64,000 nt of DNA. Source: Plotosus lineatus. Its lineage: Eukaryota > Chordata > Actinopteri > Siluriformes > Plotosidae. The stretch's first letter is position 1, and every line of letters starts with the position of its first letter. The stretch spans positions 69,513,501 through 69,577,500 of the forward strand of contig CM045733.1 of NCBI GenBank assembly GCA_024760905.1, in the 5' to 3' direction. Under the pieces are notes generated by a model. The model was not told the DNA's origin. It was given only the letters and a program-made list of their open reading frames with translations, and searched no databases. Position numbers and translations under genes: made by a program. Positions 1-12,669 of the stretch are shown here, piece after piece.

Positions 1-349
1 GCGAGGAGCGTAATTTATGAACGCACACCGGCGTTGGGGGACTGCGCTGAAGGAGAATGCAGCAACGAGCCCTTTTCCGCCCCGCGCCGCTGCCCGGGGC
101 CGTTTCCGGTTCCTGAGCGTCCCGCGGTCCCCCGTCACGAAACCGCGCGGGGAAAGCGGCGCCCACAGATGGCATGGGCACAGCCTGCACAAGGTCTTCC
201 GCTCTGCCCCGCTACCGGAGCCCGCCCGCCATACCCCTCCGCCGCCGTAACCATACTCCGTTGTCCTCCTCGTCTTGCGTTCGTCCCAAAACCACTGCAC
301 CTGCACCTGCACCACCGCGGCCGGCCGCCCCTGAGCCACAGCCGACGGC
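1..349 (+). promoter_or_regulatory. nrg2: CpG-rich 5' flank and 5' UTR of nrg2
   Basis: This stretch is much richer in G, C and CpG than the rest of the window and runs straight into the first coding exon, so it is probably the 3' part of a CpG-island promoter plus the 5' UTR. I see no TATA box and cannot place the transcription start. In the frame of the start codon at 350 there are stop codons at 248-250 and again shortly before the ATG, so translation cannot begin upstream in this frame. Confidence 0.6.
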
Positions 350-761
350 ATGAGGAGGCTTGATGCGGTGCACTTCTCCATGCTGCTCGTCGGGGTCTCC
401 TTTGCGTGTTACGCCCCGAGCTTGGATTCCCTGCAGGAGCAGGCGTACCTATCGGCTGTGGTGATTGAGGGCGAGGTCCAGGAGCTGCCCACCAACGCCT
501 CCACCGAAACGTACCGCGTGAGCGTCCGAGTCCTGGACGTGTGGCCGACGAACAGCGGAGGGCTCCAGCGCCAGCAGCTTGTCACCGTTGGCGACTTTGG
601 CTCTGAGGCTCCGTGCGTCGCAGTGGAGAAGGACCACAGCTATATATTTTTCATGGACCCCACAGAGGAGCCTCTGGTTTTCAGGGCGTCGTTTGCTCCG
701 AGTGAAACCGTTGAGAAGAATCTCAAAAAAGATGTGGAGCGCGTTCTGTGCGTGAACTGCG
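350..761 (+). CDS. nrg2: Neuregulin 2, coding exon 1 (N-terminal region)
   Basis: This exon encodes residues 1-137 plus one base of codon 138. Neuregulin 2 is an EGF-family ligand that signals through ErbB3/ErbB4 receptors; the N-terminal region and Ig domain lie outside the EGF core. The protein starts with a basic pair (MRR) and a hydrophobic run (about residues 9-20, FSMLLVGVSFAC) that looks like a signal or signal-anchor sequence. It continues with NRG2-type blocks: CYAPSLDSLQEQAY, SGGLQRQQ, YIFFMDPTEEPLVF and NLKKDVERVLCVNC. These match mammalian NRG2 much better than NRG1, as far as I recall those families. N49 is in an N-A-S glycosylation sequon. The ATG has G at -3 and in-frame stops upstream. 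The exon ends in phase 1 at a GTAAGT donor (762). Human NRG2 has a longer Ser-rich extension ahead of this point; none is seen here. Paralogue (nrg2a or nrg2b) is undetermined. Confidence 0.9.
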
Positions 762-786
762 GTAAGTTTATTCTATTTATCAGTCA

Positions 787-790
<4 letters not shown>

Positions 791-820
<30 letters not shown>
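791..820. repeat. (TG)15 microsatellite beside the exon 1 donor
   Basis: A pure TG run starts only 29 bp inside intron 1. Length changes here would lie close enough to the GTAAGT donor to be of interest for splicing or local structure. Confidence 0.95.
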
Positions 821-821
<1 letters not shown>

Positions 822-1944
822 TGAGACGCGCGCTATTGCCATGGCAATGCATCCTTGTACTGTATATATATATTCATCATAATTATTGACACATCATAAT
901 CTTCCTAATTTAATTGTAAAAAAATAAATAAATAAATAAATAAATTCCCCGTGAAAAACACATGCAGTTGGGTTCAGATGGATGTTCTGGGCGTTTCAAC
1001 GGTCTAAAATTCCCCAGGAAACAAACACACCCGCTCACATCAGGTTCGCCTGCATTAAATTACCAATTATCGTTCTCTCCGAGACCACGAGCCCTGGTAC
1101 CGTCCAGGTTGCAGCATGCAAAGACCTTTTCCATTCATACTTTAGGTTACTTTCTATAAAGCGTACTTTCAAATGATGCAGCGTCGAAAGATGGTGCAGT
1201 CTTAAACCCAACAGTCATCCTGAAAATGAGTGCAAGCCTGTATGTGCAGGGAAACGTTTGACATGCATCCTCAATGGAGTTCAATGCCTCGTCTCAACGT
1301 GCTGTTGTTATGTGCATCCAATATGTAATGTTGCAGATGTCAACGTGTCACTTGGCTTTTACTGGGCACGGAGCACAAGATCACGTGATCGGAAATGAGA
1401 AAAGAGCCGTATGAGAGCAAGTACTGCAAAGAGATGTTGGCTGAAAATACAGATCAAAACTATATAATCATGGATTTAAGTGTGAGTTGTTCTAGTTCTG
1501 TAAAGCTTTGCTGGTTAAAAAAACAAACAAACAAACAAACAAACAAACAAACAACAGTTGAGGAAACAGAAGTGCATAATACCAGTAGATGATCTGAAAG
1601 TTTCTAATTGTGAATTTAGCCCTTCTTTTTCTTGTGCATTTTTCAACACAGAACAATTAAACTGGAGAATTTCTAATGCATTTAAGACACATGATATACA
1701 TACAATTTTATTTGAGCAACCTTAGTTTCTCCACAAACAGAAGCTTCATTTAAGGATTTCAAATAACTTGAAGCGAGGTTTTGCAAGTGGATGTGCAGAG
1801 ATTCAAAGGACCACTATAGAATGGTTGATGATGAAAGTTGGTTAATATGATTTAAATTCTCTACTTTTTTGACCGCTGCTTACTCTGTGTTACTGATTGT
1901 GGTTCATATGCCATAAAATTATGATATTATACTATAGTATTCAT

Positions 1945-2276
1945 TTATCCATTTACTGAAGACTTTATCTTGTGAGTGTTCTGGGGAGGATGGATCCCGT
2001 CTGAATTGATTCTGGATGAAGGTGTGGTACATCTTGTGCAGCTCACCAGTCCATTGCAGGGCCAGCACACACACAACCACTCACACCTAGGGTCAATTTG
2101 GAACATCTAATAAGTCGACTGTGAGAGGATACCTGAGTAGCCAAAGAAAAACCTATGCAATCTCAGGAAGAATTTACGTACTCCACACAGAAACGTCGTT
2201 ACCAGGCCCCAGACTCAAACCCACAACCTTCTTGCTGTGAGGTGGATATGTTAACCACTACACCATTGTGCCGCCC
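1945..2276 (-). mobile_element. SINE-B (tRNA-derived, DANA/HE1-like), diverged
   Basis: Read on the minus strand, it starts with a tRNA-like head (box A-like GTAGTGGTTA with changes, box B-like GGTTTGAGTC), continues with the body containing a copy of 'cacacagaaacg', and ends with a tail of the 'aggataaag..gatgaatga' type. It is strongly diverged and so old. It is followed immediately by a SINE-A copy. Confidence 0.7.
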
Positions 2277-2291
2277 CATTTATTATATTGT

Positions 2292-2630
2292 TTATTCATC
2301 ATTTTCTGAACCATTCAGTCCTACTTAGCGACGCAGGGAGGCTGGCACTCATCTCAGCCGATTCTGGGCAAGGGCAGACTCTACCCTGGACAGCTCGCCA
2401 GACCATCGCAGAGCAGAAACACGCTGATGGCTATGCAGCTACTATTGTCAAAAGTCACCAATGGTTCTTTTACATGACTCTCACCATAGAGTGAGAGACA
2501 TGGCTGGCCTTTGATAACCCAGTTAACTGCACTGGGGGGTTACAGCAGTAACAACCCATTGATAGTAGGGCTTGAACCCATGACCTTGGGATTAGTAATC
2601 CAGCTCTTTTTCACCGGGCCACCACTGCCT
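2292..2630 (-). mobile_element. SINE-A with L2-like tail, near full length
   Basis: The minus strand reads: tRNA-like head (GGTGGCCCGGTGAAA..., box B GGGTTCAAGCCC), shared central body (GGTTATCAAAGGCCAGCCATG, then the 'aaaagaaccattg' block), and the tail 'gccctgcccagaatcggctgagatgag...cagaaaatga'. This tail resembles 3' ends common to fish L2-group LINEs (from memory). Confidence 0.8.
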
Positions 2631-3259
2631 TTATGTATTATGTTATATGTTATGTTATATTATGTCTTAAAAAATTCTGTCTTGCAATTTCAATTATTGA
2701 AAAGTTTTCATCAGTATAAAACTAATTAAAATAATTTTTCAACTCTTAAATATAAGCCGAACAACTGTTAAGTAATTTCCTAAATTAAGCCATATTACCT
2801 TTTCTATTAAGCAAATTTTCTATTTATGTTGTGCTTACAGTAAACGATTTAAGTAAATCTCTGCTATAGGTCAGCATCATGGTGATTAACTTTATCCAAA
2901 CATCATGGCATAAAACTGGCTAACACAGGAACTGGCATTATAATGAGCAGACTGCAAGGCATGTCTGAATGAAGTGTCCTTCCTAATTTCATTTTCGACC
3001 ATAACTGATATGATTAAAGGAAATGAGAATGAAATTTTCATTTATCATTTATTACCACAGCAGTGATAAATGGAACACAGCTAATATCTGAGATACTGCA
3101 ATTAACAATCAAGTAGAATAAAAGCTTGCTCACTAGCTAAAGAAATAACCAGGAAATCACCAGTTTTCCTAATAGAGGGAGGAGCATGCTGTCGAAACTA
3201 GAAACCCTTTCCAGTTCCTAGAAACCAAGTTAGTCATCATAGTCATCATGACATTTTAT

Positions 3260-3346
3260 GGATCCCTCACTTTCTGTGGTTAATTCTGACCAAGGTCCCC
3301 CGCGACCATCGAATTTCATGAAGTAGGATCACCCCCCCCCCCCCAA
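3260..3346. mobile_element. Fragment of the CAGGGATCCCTC-type MITE
   Basis: About 80 bp (GGATCCCTCACTTTCTGTGGTTAATT... GAAGTAGGATCA) is the reverse complement of the right end of the complete element at 60795-61307. Only this terminal part remains. Confidence 0.75.
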
Positions 3347-3372
3347 CCTACATTTATGTTCATGTATATGTA

Positions 3373-4108
3373 CAGTGGTTCCTCACTTTACGAAATTAAT
3401 CCGTTCCAGAGCCTTTTCCGTAACCTGCAGTTTTTGTAAATTGAACCACTACCCCCTAAACCCTTTAAAAATTATAAAAGTACACCTTTAAGACCTTCTG
3501 CTTCAATATCATACCGATGGTAGACGGGTTTGGCCATATTCCTTTGTGATATCACTCAAACCCGTTTCTTCTTCTCACTCGCACCGGAAATCACACCCGC
3601 GTGTGTGTGTGTGTGCGCGCGCGCGTGTGTTGACCATGTCTTCTAAGCAGAGTTATAATCTTACAAATGTTTATGGAGGGTTAAAAGCCCGAGTCAAGAA
3701 ATAAAGCATAAAAAACAGTAACTCTGTCCTTTACATGAAAAGCATCATGGTAGATTCAGCTCCATAATAGCCAATGAGAGGGAGCTGCGTCATCCCTCCT
3801 AGCCAATGGGATCCCTGTCCAAGATGATGTCAGGTGGGCCTGTCCAAGACGGCGTTCGAGTGAAGGGGACATGAACGACAGCTCAGTTGTTAGCCAATGC
3901 GAGGCCAGCGGGGCGGGATGTTTGGATGTCATTGATGGGAGAGCAGCTCGTGCATTGTTTTAATGGTTGAATGGCGCGTTTGAATTTTTAAGATGGTGCT
4001 TTCGTAATGTGAACTTGTTTCGTATACAGAGACAAAAATTTTAGGAAAATGCATTTCGTAACCTACATTTTTCGTTTGGTGAGACTTTCGTAAAGTGAGG
4101 TACCACTG
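3373..4108. mobile_element. Tigger-like MITE, family T1, copy 1
   Basis: Terminal inverted repeats CAGTGGTTCCTCACTTTACG and ...CGTAAAGTGAGGTACCACTG are flanked by TA on each side, as expected for a Tc1/mariner/pogo superfamily insertion. The interior has no transposase frame but contains GC-rich promoter-like stretches and a (GT)n(GC)n run. A second copy in the opposite orientation lies at 8933-9745. Confidence 0.85.
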
Positions 4109-4135
4109 TATATGTAATATACAATATATTATACC

Positions 4136-4138
<3 letters not shown>

Positions 4139-4188
<50 letters not shown>

Positions 4189-4193
4189 ATGTG

Positions 4194-4263
<70 letters not shown>
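4139..4263. repeat. (GT)n followed by (TA)n microsatellite
   Basis: About 46 bp of GT is followed by about 65 bp of TA, directly beyond the right end of the T1 element. Confidence 0.95.
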
Positions 4264-4266
<3 letters not shown>

Positions 4267-6197
4267 TACCAGATGAGTAACCAGATGTTGTTAGGAATGT
4301 AAATTGACTGGTAAACTTATGTATTTAATCACTGTTAGGCACATGTATATACCTTCTCATTCTTCCAATGTTCAGTAGCAATAGCATGCATAGAATCATG
4401 CATGTTCATGTAAAGAGCTGTACTGTAGTTCGTATTAAATAAAGAAACAGTCATCTCAGTAGTTTTGTTCATGTGGCATGGTTGTCAGTGCCATGAAGCA
4501 CATATTCAAATTAGACTACTGATTGCCTCAGACTTTCACCCCCAACTGTCTCTAGAGTTTTCAAGGAACCATGTGAAAAATACAAACAAACAAACAAAAA
4601 CATTCAGTAAGCGGCAATTTTTCAAGAGGATAAAGGGAATTGCCGAACTGGTTCAAGGTCACAGGATGGCAGATGGTATCTCAAATGACCGTTCTTTACA
4701 GCCATGGTGAGCAGAAAAGCATCTCATAATGCAAAAACATGTCAAACTTTCAGCTACATTGTCCACAACAGTAGTCTGATACCTATCAGTTAAAAAAAAG
4801 AACTAGGAACTGAAGCTACATTGGCCACTGGTTCCCTGAAACTGGAAAAGATGACCATCATAAAGCCATCATGCAGCTATGTTTGGCTCTGTAGTCAGGG
4901 AAATTTAGCACAGGCTCATTTGAAATAACCTTTGGTTAACACTTAAAACATTTAGAAATACAGGTAGAGTAAGTTAGGGAAGCTCTCTGGAGATGTGAAT
5001 TAGATGGTAATTGAACAAAGCTCTATGATTGTAGAGGGTAATGGGGGTGGTGTGCAACTGGTTTCAATTTGCTAGTCATCTGGTTACCCTCTAAAAAGAC
5101 ATTGCTTTCGAAAAATAACAGCTGTCTGTAACTGAGGTCTGATCACATGTAATTTAGCTTGTCACAAGAAAAAAAAAATTATGTTGTGTGTTCCGGTCGT
5201 TTATCATTATCAGTTCCAGGCCCGGTATAAAGACAAACGGAAGTGATGCATGCGTAAAGGTGGATCTATTGGTGGCAGATTTAAGAGAGATCTGGGACTT
5301 TGATGAATAATGCAATTTGCTGAACAAAGTACACATTTTTAAAGCATGGCCCATGTAATAATTCACCAGTTTGATTTTGTCACTGTTTCTGTTTCAAACC
5401 GCACTACTGACTTATAGTCGGTATTGATGTATTTGTGAAATGCAGTCAGTACACGAGCTCCATACCTAATTAGATGAGCATCATAAAGAGCATTAAATGT
5501 TTAAGGGTTTTTTTTTTGTTTGAATTTGAATTAATATTATTTTATTATATAGCATGATGAAGGTATCAGACTTGTTAGTGATGGTGAATTAGCGCCAAGT
5601 CTTGGTAGTGTTAATTTATGGGGAATTCAAGGCCAGTATCACTTAAGCTCCTCAGGGTCCAAGAATCACACAGACATTACTGAACAATACTGAATAAAGC
5701 ATTTATTTGGTTGTCATAAATGGGACAGGTCACTTATAGTGTAGTCATGGGGTCTGCCATTTTATTAGCATTGTTATCATTAGTAGTAAATATCAACAGT
5801 TGGAACCGTTTTGATAGTAGTTATAATAGTTATATAGTTAAAATTTATTTCCTTAGCCTTCTAAATCTCCACATATCCTCTTGAATAAAACTGGGTATTG
5901 GGTTGTATTTATGACACAATTATGTAATACAGTTCACTTTATATGGATCTTTCATTGCTGAGTTCAAAAGTTCAATTAATATGCCCTCGTAATTCAATTG
6001 TGTGATTTGGATCATAGAATAAGATCAGTAAGACTTTGGGAGATTGTTGTTGGGAGTGTTTCTTGGCAGATGGAAGGATAGCTAATGCTTTGTCAAGTGA
6101 TTGAATAATTGAATAGCTCATAGTTTTCCCTCTACTATGCCACTGGCACACCAGTCTTCTCCACTAATACGAACCTATTATCGCCTATAGCTTTTGC

Positions 6198-6204
<7 letters not shown>
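4264..6204. other. AT-rich intron sequence, no feature recognised
   Basis: I see no exon, SINE or transposon end here, only short A and T runs and a short AAAC repeat near 4583-4600. Confidence 0.5.

Positions 6205-6273
<69 letters not shown>
6205..6273. repeat. (AC)n microsatellite, about 69 bp
   Basis: A pure AC run. Confidence 0.95.
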
Positions 6274-6275
<2 letters not shown>

Positions 6276-7324
6276 TTTAATAGTTTGTTGGCATATATCA
6301 GTTGCTTTTTTCTTTTAGAAACAGCCTTCTGTGACATTTTCTTATGCTCTTTGGAGGAAAAAGTCTACCATTATTGCATGTATATTTGACATACAAGCAC
6401 AGTGGTGGATGTGTTCCAAATTTTGAATATTTGATATTTGAGTGGTAAAAATGTGAGCAGAAACTAATAACCTCTTCATATGACTTTATAAAAATCACAA
6501 GAGCCTAGCATGTCTGTCGGTAAGGCACAGCATCGGTGAGGAGGTGTGTGCTTCCCTGCAGGTTATGACCGTTTTGCTCTTTGCTTACCTTGTGGTTGGT
6601 GCATTGCATCATCGAGACACGCTCACTGTGGATTAGATGAAAGCGGTTAAACAATGTTTTTTTCTGGATGCAGCAAAAGAAAAGGCCTTCAGTTTAAGAC
6701 AAAAAGGCATAGGACCACCCTTGTTAATGTATAATGGCGTATCTGTTTCTCTGCTAACACGTCACTGTGCAGTATTTTTAGACCAGTGTCAAGGCAAATG
6801 TGTAAATGATTTAGTGTTGGAAATGATGAGAATTTTCCCTCCATGCCTGTACAAACGAAGTCTTTTAAAAATCATGTCTCATATAGTGTTTTTTTTTTTT
6901 TTAACCTCTCTGTGGCTGAGTTTAAGAAGTAAACGGTCAAATATGAGTTTGATTAAACTTTAATTACACTTGCAGTGGGGGAAACACATTTTCTTCAAAA
7001 GGAAAACAACTGCTTAGCCAGCACAAAGCCATTTTGTTTCTTGTGCAGCCAACTACCTGTAGTGGTAGTCATCTAATCTCAGGAGTCTCGTCAGAACTTT
7101 GCTCATTTAAATCAAGTAAAAAAAAAAATTTATTTGGAACTATAGGAAGTTTAAAATGACACTCAGTGTGCTTTATAATAAGCCTTGGTTTTAGGGTTCA
7201 GGTTGGTATGAAGTTTAAGTAAGGATTAGGGTAAGGGTTAGGGTGTGGCCTTTAATTGTGGTGGTTAGGGGAAGGGAATAGGGAATGCATTATGTCCACA
7301 TGAAGTTTTGTGTGTACAGGTGTC

Positions 7325-7328
<4 letters not shown>
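6274..7328. other. Intron sequence, nothing recognised
   Basis: Mostly AT-rich. A more GC-balanced block at about 6500-6640 contains no visible repeat and could be conserved noncoding DNA. A short TTAGGG-like stretch near 7225-7245 is discussed under rejected items. Confidence 0.4.
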
Positions 7329-7386
<58 letters not shown>

Positions 7387-7390
7387 TGTA

Positions 7391-7433
<43 letters not shown>
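7329..7433. repeat. (TG)n then (GA)n compound microsatellite
   Basis: About 60 bp of TG is followed by about 40 bp of GA with a few interruptions. Confidence 0.95.
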
Positions 7434-7434
<1 letters not shown>

Positions 7435-8467
7435 CATGAAACCCTTAACACAACTGTTCATATTGGTTGCATAGGTAGAAGTACTCAAGAAATCCTCTGT
7501 GATTTCTCTCACAATATGAATTGGGTGACAACTCGTTGGAGCCAGTGCTACTTTTATTTCTCCTGCAGGGAATTTGGGACTCTCTCAGCTATTTCCCAGA
7601 GTCTTTCCTGAGTGGTCATCATTGCCTCTTGTGATCATGGTTGTTTATAAATTAATAAATTAGGTTACTATTAAGATACCATAAACAACATGATTCTTTT
7701 TTAAAATCTTATAATATCTTTATTATGACCTGTGATTGCAATGCTAAGGGAGTAGCTTTCAAGATTTAATCACACTGTTTCTGAGATCATCTTTTGGTTA
7801 AATTGAGATTATTATGCATATAGAGTTGAGAAATAATCAATTTCCTCTTTATATTTTTGCGGTTACAAAATTGTCTTAGAAACTTCATAAATTACTACCT
7901 CTGGTAAATAACAAATTTTTATATTTTGTTTGTGATAGACATACGACGACTTTAAAGGTCAAAAACAGAAAAGTGCCATTGATTTAATTATGAGAAAACA
8001 GTTTTTTAACCAGCATGCTTTTCTCATAATTACAACAGTGGCACTTATCTTTTTTGAACTCAAATTCTAACAGTGAAATGGCAGTGGGATGCAGTTAAAA
8101 TTCATGTTTTGATAACTGTGTGATATGCATTATAAATTCCACTTACTACAATAATTTAAATATATAGTTATTGTTACCTTAAATTCTAATTTCATCGTCT
8201 TCATTATTAGCATTCGATAAAAATAACAAAAACATCTTCCTCATACTGCAGTAATTTAAACAACACATATCTGTGCACTTCAGTTCTCTAGCAAACCAGG
8301 TACAGATTGGGTTGGATGAAAAGAAATCACTTCACCCCTGCAATATTTCTGCAAAAACTCAGTAGTTCTCTATGCCAATAGAGCACTTAATGCACACAAG
8401 TCTGATGTCGAATAGCAGAGGGAGTCCTGAATGGGGGACAGAAGGGTACTCTAATTATTAACTATAC
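7434..8467. other. AT-rich intron sequence, nothing recognised
   Basis: Low-GC sequence without recognised repeats or coding potential. Confidence 0.45.
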
Positions 8468-8713
8468 ATTCATTCGCTCATTTTCTGAGCCGCTGAATCC
8501 AAATTAGGGTCACGAAGAGGCTGGCGCCCATCTCAGCACAAGGGCAGAGTACACCCTGTACGGCTCGCCAGGCCATCGCAGGGCAGAAACATGATGACGA
8601 TCTATGCAGCCTACCTTTGACGTAAATCAACAATGGTTCTTTTGCATGCCTTTCACCATAGACAGTGACAGACATGGCCGGCCTTTGATAACCCAGTTAG
8701 CTGCACTGGGGTA
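8468..8713 (-). mobile_element. SINE-A with L2-like tail, head missing
   Basis: Minus-strand copy starting within the body (AGTGCAGCTAACTGGGTTAT) and running to the 'cagaaaatgagcgaatgaatg' tail. The tRNA-like head is absent, as expected for 5' truncation. Confidence 0.8.
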
Positions 8714-8932
8714 TTAACTATACAATCTGTACAATTTTTTTAAATTTATTTTAATATATTATCTATACAATTTGATTTCTAGGAAGCACAATTTTCTGTT
8801 ATCTGCTACCAAAACCAAACTGAAACCAGGTAGTTTCCAACTCTGAACAATACATTAGAGATTGCGTTCAAAACAATGTGTCCAATGACAAAAGCATCTT
8901 CTAATTTTATCTGTACATATACTGTATATATA

Positions 8933-9745
8933 CAGTGGTACCTCACCTTACAAAAGTCTCACCAAACGAAAAGCATTTTCCTAAAATTTTTGTCTCTGGA
9001 TACGAAACAAATTCATGTTACAAAAGCGCCATCTTAAAAATTCAAACGCGCCGTTCAAACGTTAAAACGCGCCATTCAAACATTCAAACATTGCCCGAGC
9101 TGCTCTCCCATCAATGACGTTCAAACATACTGCCCCACTGGCCTCCCATTGGCTAACAACTGAGCTGTTGTTCATGTCGCCTTCACTCGAGCGCCATCTT
9201 GGACAGGTCTACCTGACGCCATCTTGGACAGGGATCCCATTGGCTAGGAGGGATGACGCATCTACCTCACATTGCCTATTATAGAGCTGAATCCACCATG
9301 ATGCTTTTCGTGTAAAGGACAGAGTTACTGTTGTTTTATGCTTTATTTCTTGACTCAGGCTTTTAAACTTCTATAAACATTTGTAAGATTATAACTCTGC
9401 TAAGAAGACATGGTCAACACACACGCACACACACACACACACACACAACCACACACGCACGTGCACTCACATGCGTGTGATTTCCGGTGTGAGTGAGGAG
9501 AACAAACGGGCTCAAGTGATATCCCAAAGGAATACGGCCAAACCTGTCTACCATCTGTACGATATTGAAGCAGAAGGAGGTCTTAAAGGTATGCTTTTAT
9601 AGTTTTTAAAGGGTTTAGGGGGTAGTATTGGGAGCCTTGGAACGAATCACCCGTTTTACATGTAAAATGCGGTTCAACTTACGAAAAATGCAGGTTATGA
9701 AAAAAGCTCTGGAACGGATTAATTTTGTAAGGTGAGGTACCGCTG
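8933..9745. mobile_element. Tigger-like MITE, family T1, copy 2 (inverted)
   Basis: Ends CAGTGGTACCTCACCTTAC and ...GTAAGGTGAGGTACCGCTG are flanked by TA. The interior matches 3373-4108 in reverse complement, including a CCTCCCATTGGCTAACAACTG block and a (CA)n run. The two copies form an imperfect inverted repeat with about 4.8 kb between them. Confidence 0.85.
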
Positions 9746-10574
9746 TACATGTGTATTGTACACTTTAGATCACAAAACAAAATGGGTGATTTTGAGGTAA
9801 CATCTCTCCTTAGGGCAATAAGCAGTGAGGTATTGATTCTGATAATATGAGGTTAGCTGTTGTAGGCTTAAGATTTGCCATGCATATAAATCATGTAGCA
9901 TCTGCATTGACATTTTTGAACCTGGACAATATGAGATTGTAAACTTCATTCTGGTGAAGGCGCATTTTTTTTCTCCCTAAGTTTTTGGTCATTCACAGAT
10001 TCCAGTAAACCAGCCACCTTTCTCCTATTGTATGATGGCCAGCAATCATGCAGGGAAACACACACACATGCATCCTGTGACACACATAAAGCCGGTGAAC
10101 TGCAGCTTTTCAAACGCTGCTCATGCTGCACCACAGGACAGCATAAGACACCCACAATTTGCTAGTTTAATGACTGACAGGAAGGATAAAGTATGCCACC
10201 ATCATCCCTCCCCCAGGAAGTACAACCAAGACTGCTCAATTTTCTCTCATCAAACTCACATTCGATCTCTTGATAATAAGGAGAGTACAAAAAAAAAAGT
10301 GTTCTGGAAAAATCAATTAATTTATTGGTTGTGCTGAATTTGGAGTAGTAGAGTAAAATATTACCCGTGCAGGGAATGACAAATTTTTTTTCAAGCATGT
10401 CTTAAGCATAAAGCGAATATTGGCCAGTCTTAATGGCATTACCAAATATATATTGTGACTTGAAAAAATTACCAAAATTAAATATTCAAAAGGATATATT
10501 CATTTAGAAATTTATTATTATTGATATATTATTATATATTAAAATAGCAGGAGTGAAAGGAGTAAAGAGGTGGG

Positions 10575-10615
<41 letters not shown>

Positions 10616-11125
10616 TTCTTTTCTGCCTGCAAGCACTTCATCAGCCATTCATCACTTACTTTCTGCTCATCCTCTTTTTCTCTTCCCATTTTGTCCGTAG
10701 CTTCTTCACATGGGTGTCAGGAATGTCTAATTCAGAAATGAATTGATAACAGTGCAGTGCCTGAAGTATCAGGTCAACACATTATTGCTTGGCACACTTG
10801 ACTGATGCATGGTAGGGTAATATGCATTAGCACTTTTAAGCAGGCCATCATATCAGATCATAATTACTGTGCTGCCATTCCCCATGATACATAGCTCACC
10901 CTGTGTGTGTTGCTTTTCTGTAAGGTTAGCAATTTGTTCATACGCTTATTATTCAAAGCTACTGTATTGTCAGTAAAATCGTGTGAAAGAAAAAAGTACA
11001 TCTCATAAAAGCTGTTGATTTCTTTATAACATATTTCAGCAAGCCCACGTTTACCTTATGTCATACAGTACCTACAGAAAACAAAAAAAACGATAAAAAC
11101 TACTATTTCATCATCGTGCATTTTA
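9746..11125. other. Intron sequence with a (GA)n tract
   Basis: Contains (GA)n at 10575-10613. Otherwise no element, exon or RNA gene is recognised. Confidence 0.5.
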
Positions 11126-11308
11126 GGAACTACTTAATCTTAATTAGGGTGGCAGGGAGGCTGGTGCTCATCTCACCCATCTCCGGGCGAGGGGAGAGTA
11201 CACCCTGGATAGCTCACCAGGCCATCACAGGGCAGAAACATGCTGACAGCAATGCCGCCTACTCTTTATGAAAGTCAGCAATGGTTCTTTTACATGCCTC
11301 TTACCACG
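11126..11308 (-). mobile_element. SINE-A with L2-like tail, truncated
   Basis: Only the body ('aaaagaaccattg' block) and the tail remain on the minus strand; the head and the GGTTATCAAAGG block are missing. Confidence 0.75.
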
Positions 11309-11988
11309 ACCCCAGAGGCTAGTATTACACCTCTGGCAACAATATCTCCTTGTAGGTGTTTTGCATAATTGTCCACCGGTCTCTGACACTGACTTTCATC
11401 AGTTGCAAGATGTTTGGCAAGTTTTTTTTACGCACCATCCCTTTTAGCCCCCCCCCCATCCTCCCGTCCCCACACCATTTTTCACTAGTGTTATGATAGG
11501 TCTGGGCTCACCATCCCACATATGTAACAAATTTTCTCTCCAAACATCTGCACAGATGAACACTTTATAACTTACCAGTCCCTGTGAACTGCACATTCTG
11601 AGTTGCCTTACCCTCAAACCTACTATCCATTTATAAAACTCCTGAAAGTTTGAAATAAATCAAAGGACATTGATGAAACTGCTTGAATAACCATTTCCCC
11701 CCAAAAGTGATGTGAACTCATTGGGGTGGGTTTTCCAGCGTAAGGAAAATGAATCAATGAGTAGCATTCTACTGTGTCTTTTTCATGAGGCACCGTTGTC
11801 ATCCACTGACTTTTTATGAAGGAATTCCGGAGGACCAGAGTCCAATTTTAAACATAAAGGCTTGAGCTTCGTGCCATGTAGTTCTGCCTGGAGCTCATGC
11901 CAGTAACAGGTCGGCTTGAGATGGTCTTTGCAGAGTACTGAATTGCATCTGAAAGGAAATATTTTCAGAGTACGGTCTTTGCCGATGT

Positions 11989-12184
11989 TGTGTTATGTTT
12001 TTCACAGTTGTTGTTTGTGCAGCTCTATGCTTTGCACGCCGCCATTTTTTTGGTGACACAGCCCAGCAATGGCTGATAATGTGTTTTCTCAGATTGGTGT
12101 CTGCTGCACACAGTGCAGCCAGTAGGACAAAACAACGAGTTCGCATCACTATCAGCACTGAAACAGCCAATGAAGAGGGCAGCA
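11989..12184. repeat. Unclassified dispersed repeat R1, copy 1
   Basis: About 200 bp from TGTGTTATGTTTT to GAAGAGGGCA matches 46571-46770 in the same orientation by eye (roughly three quarters identical). It includes a CCTATTGGCTG-type CCAAT motif on the minus strand. No terminal repeats or coding frame are seen. Confidence 0.7.
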
Positions 12185-12669
12185 AGTATTTATTGTATAT
12201 CATCTACGCAACTAAGGAATCCTTGCTCTACGGCATGTGGGTACTTAACATCTTTGCATGTGCGTTACATTTTTGCAGTCTAGTATATATGGTTATACAT
12301 TTTAAATATGTGTATTTATACATGTCTCTATAGAGTATGCATATATACCACACCGCTAATGCAAATCCTCATTTGGGCGACACAGGATAATGTGACTGTT
12401 GAGAACAGAGACTATTGTGATCAAAATGACTAAGTCTAGTTTTAAGTCTAGTGTTCACTGTTTATAGTTATCAGCTCTTGATAGACTTCTGTGAAAAAAC
12501 TGTTTGTAACAGTTGAAGTCTTATAGGTATTTTGGTAGCTGAAGCCCCAAGCCATAAATAAAATAAGTTATAAAGTGTTAAGTGCCTTATTTAAGATTAT
12601 TTAAATGTTGAATCTCATGATTGAAGCAACAATGGGTTGCATCTCCAGTGGTCATGATATTGACATATA

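Noticed and set aside
17..250. Open frame upstream of nrg2 (77 codons)
   Set aside because: Low-complexity GC-rich 5' UTR sequence; the frame is closed before the real start and shows no known domain.
7225..7245. TTAGGG-like units
   Set aside because: Only two or three imperfect units; too short for an interstitial telomere array.
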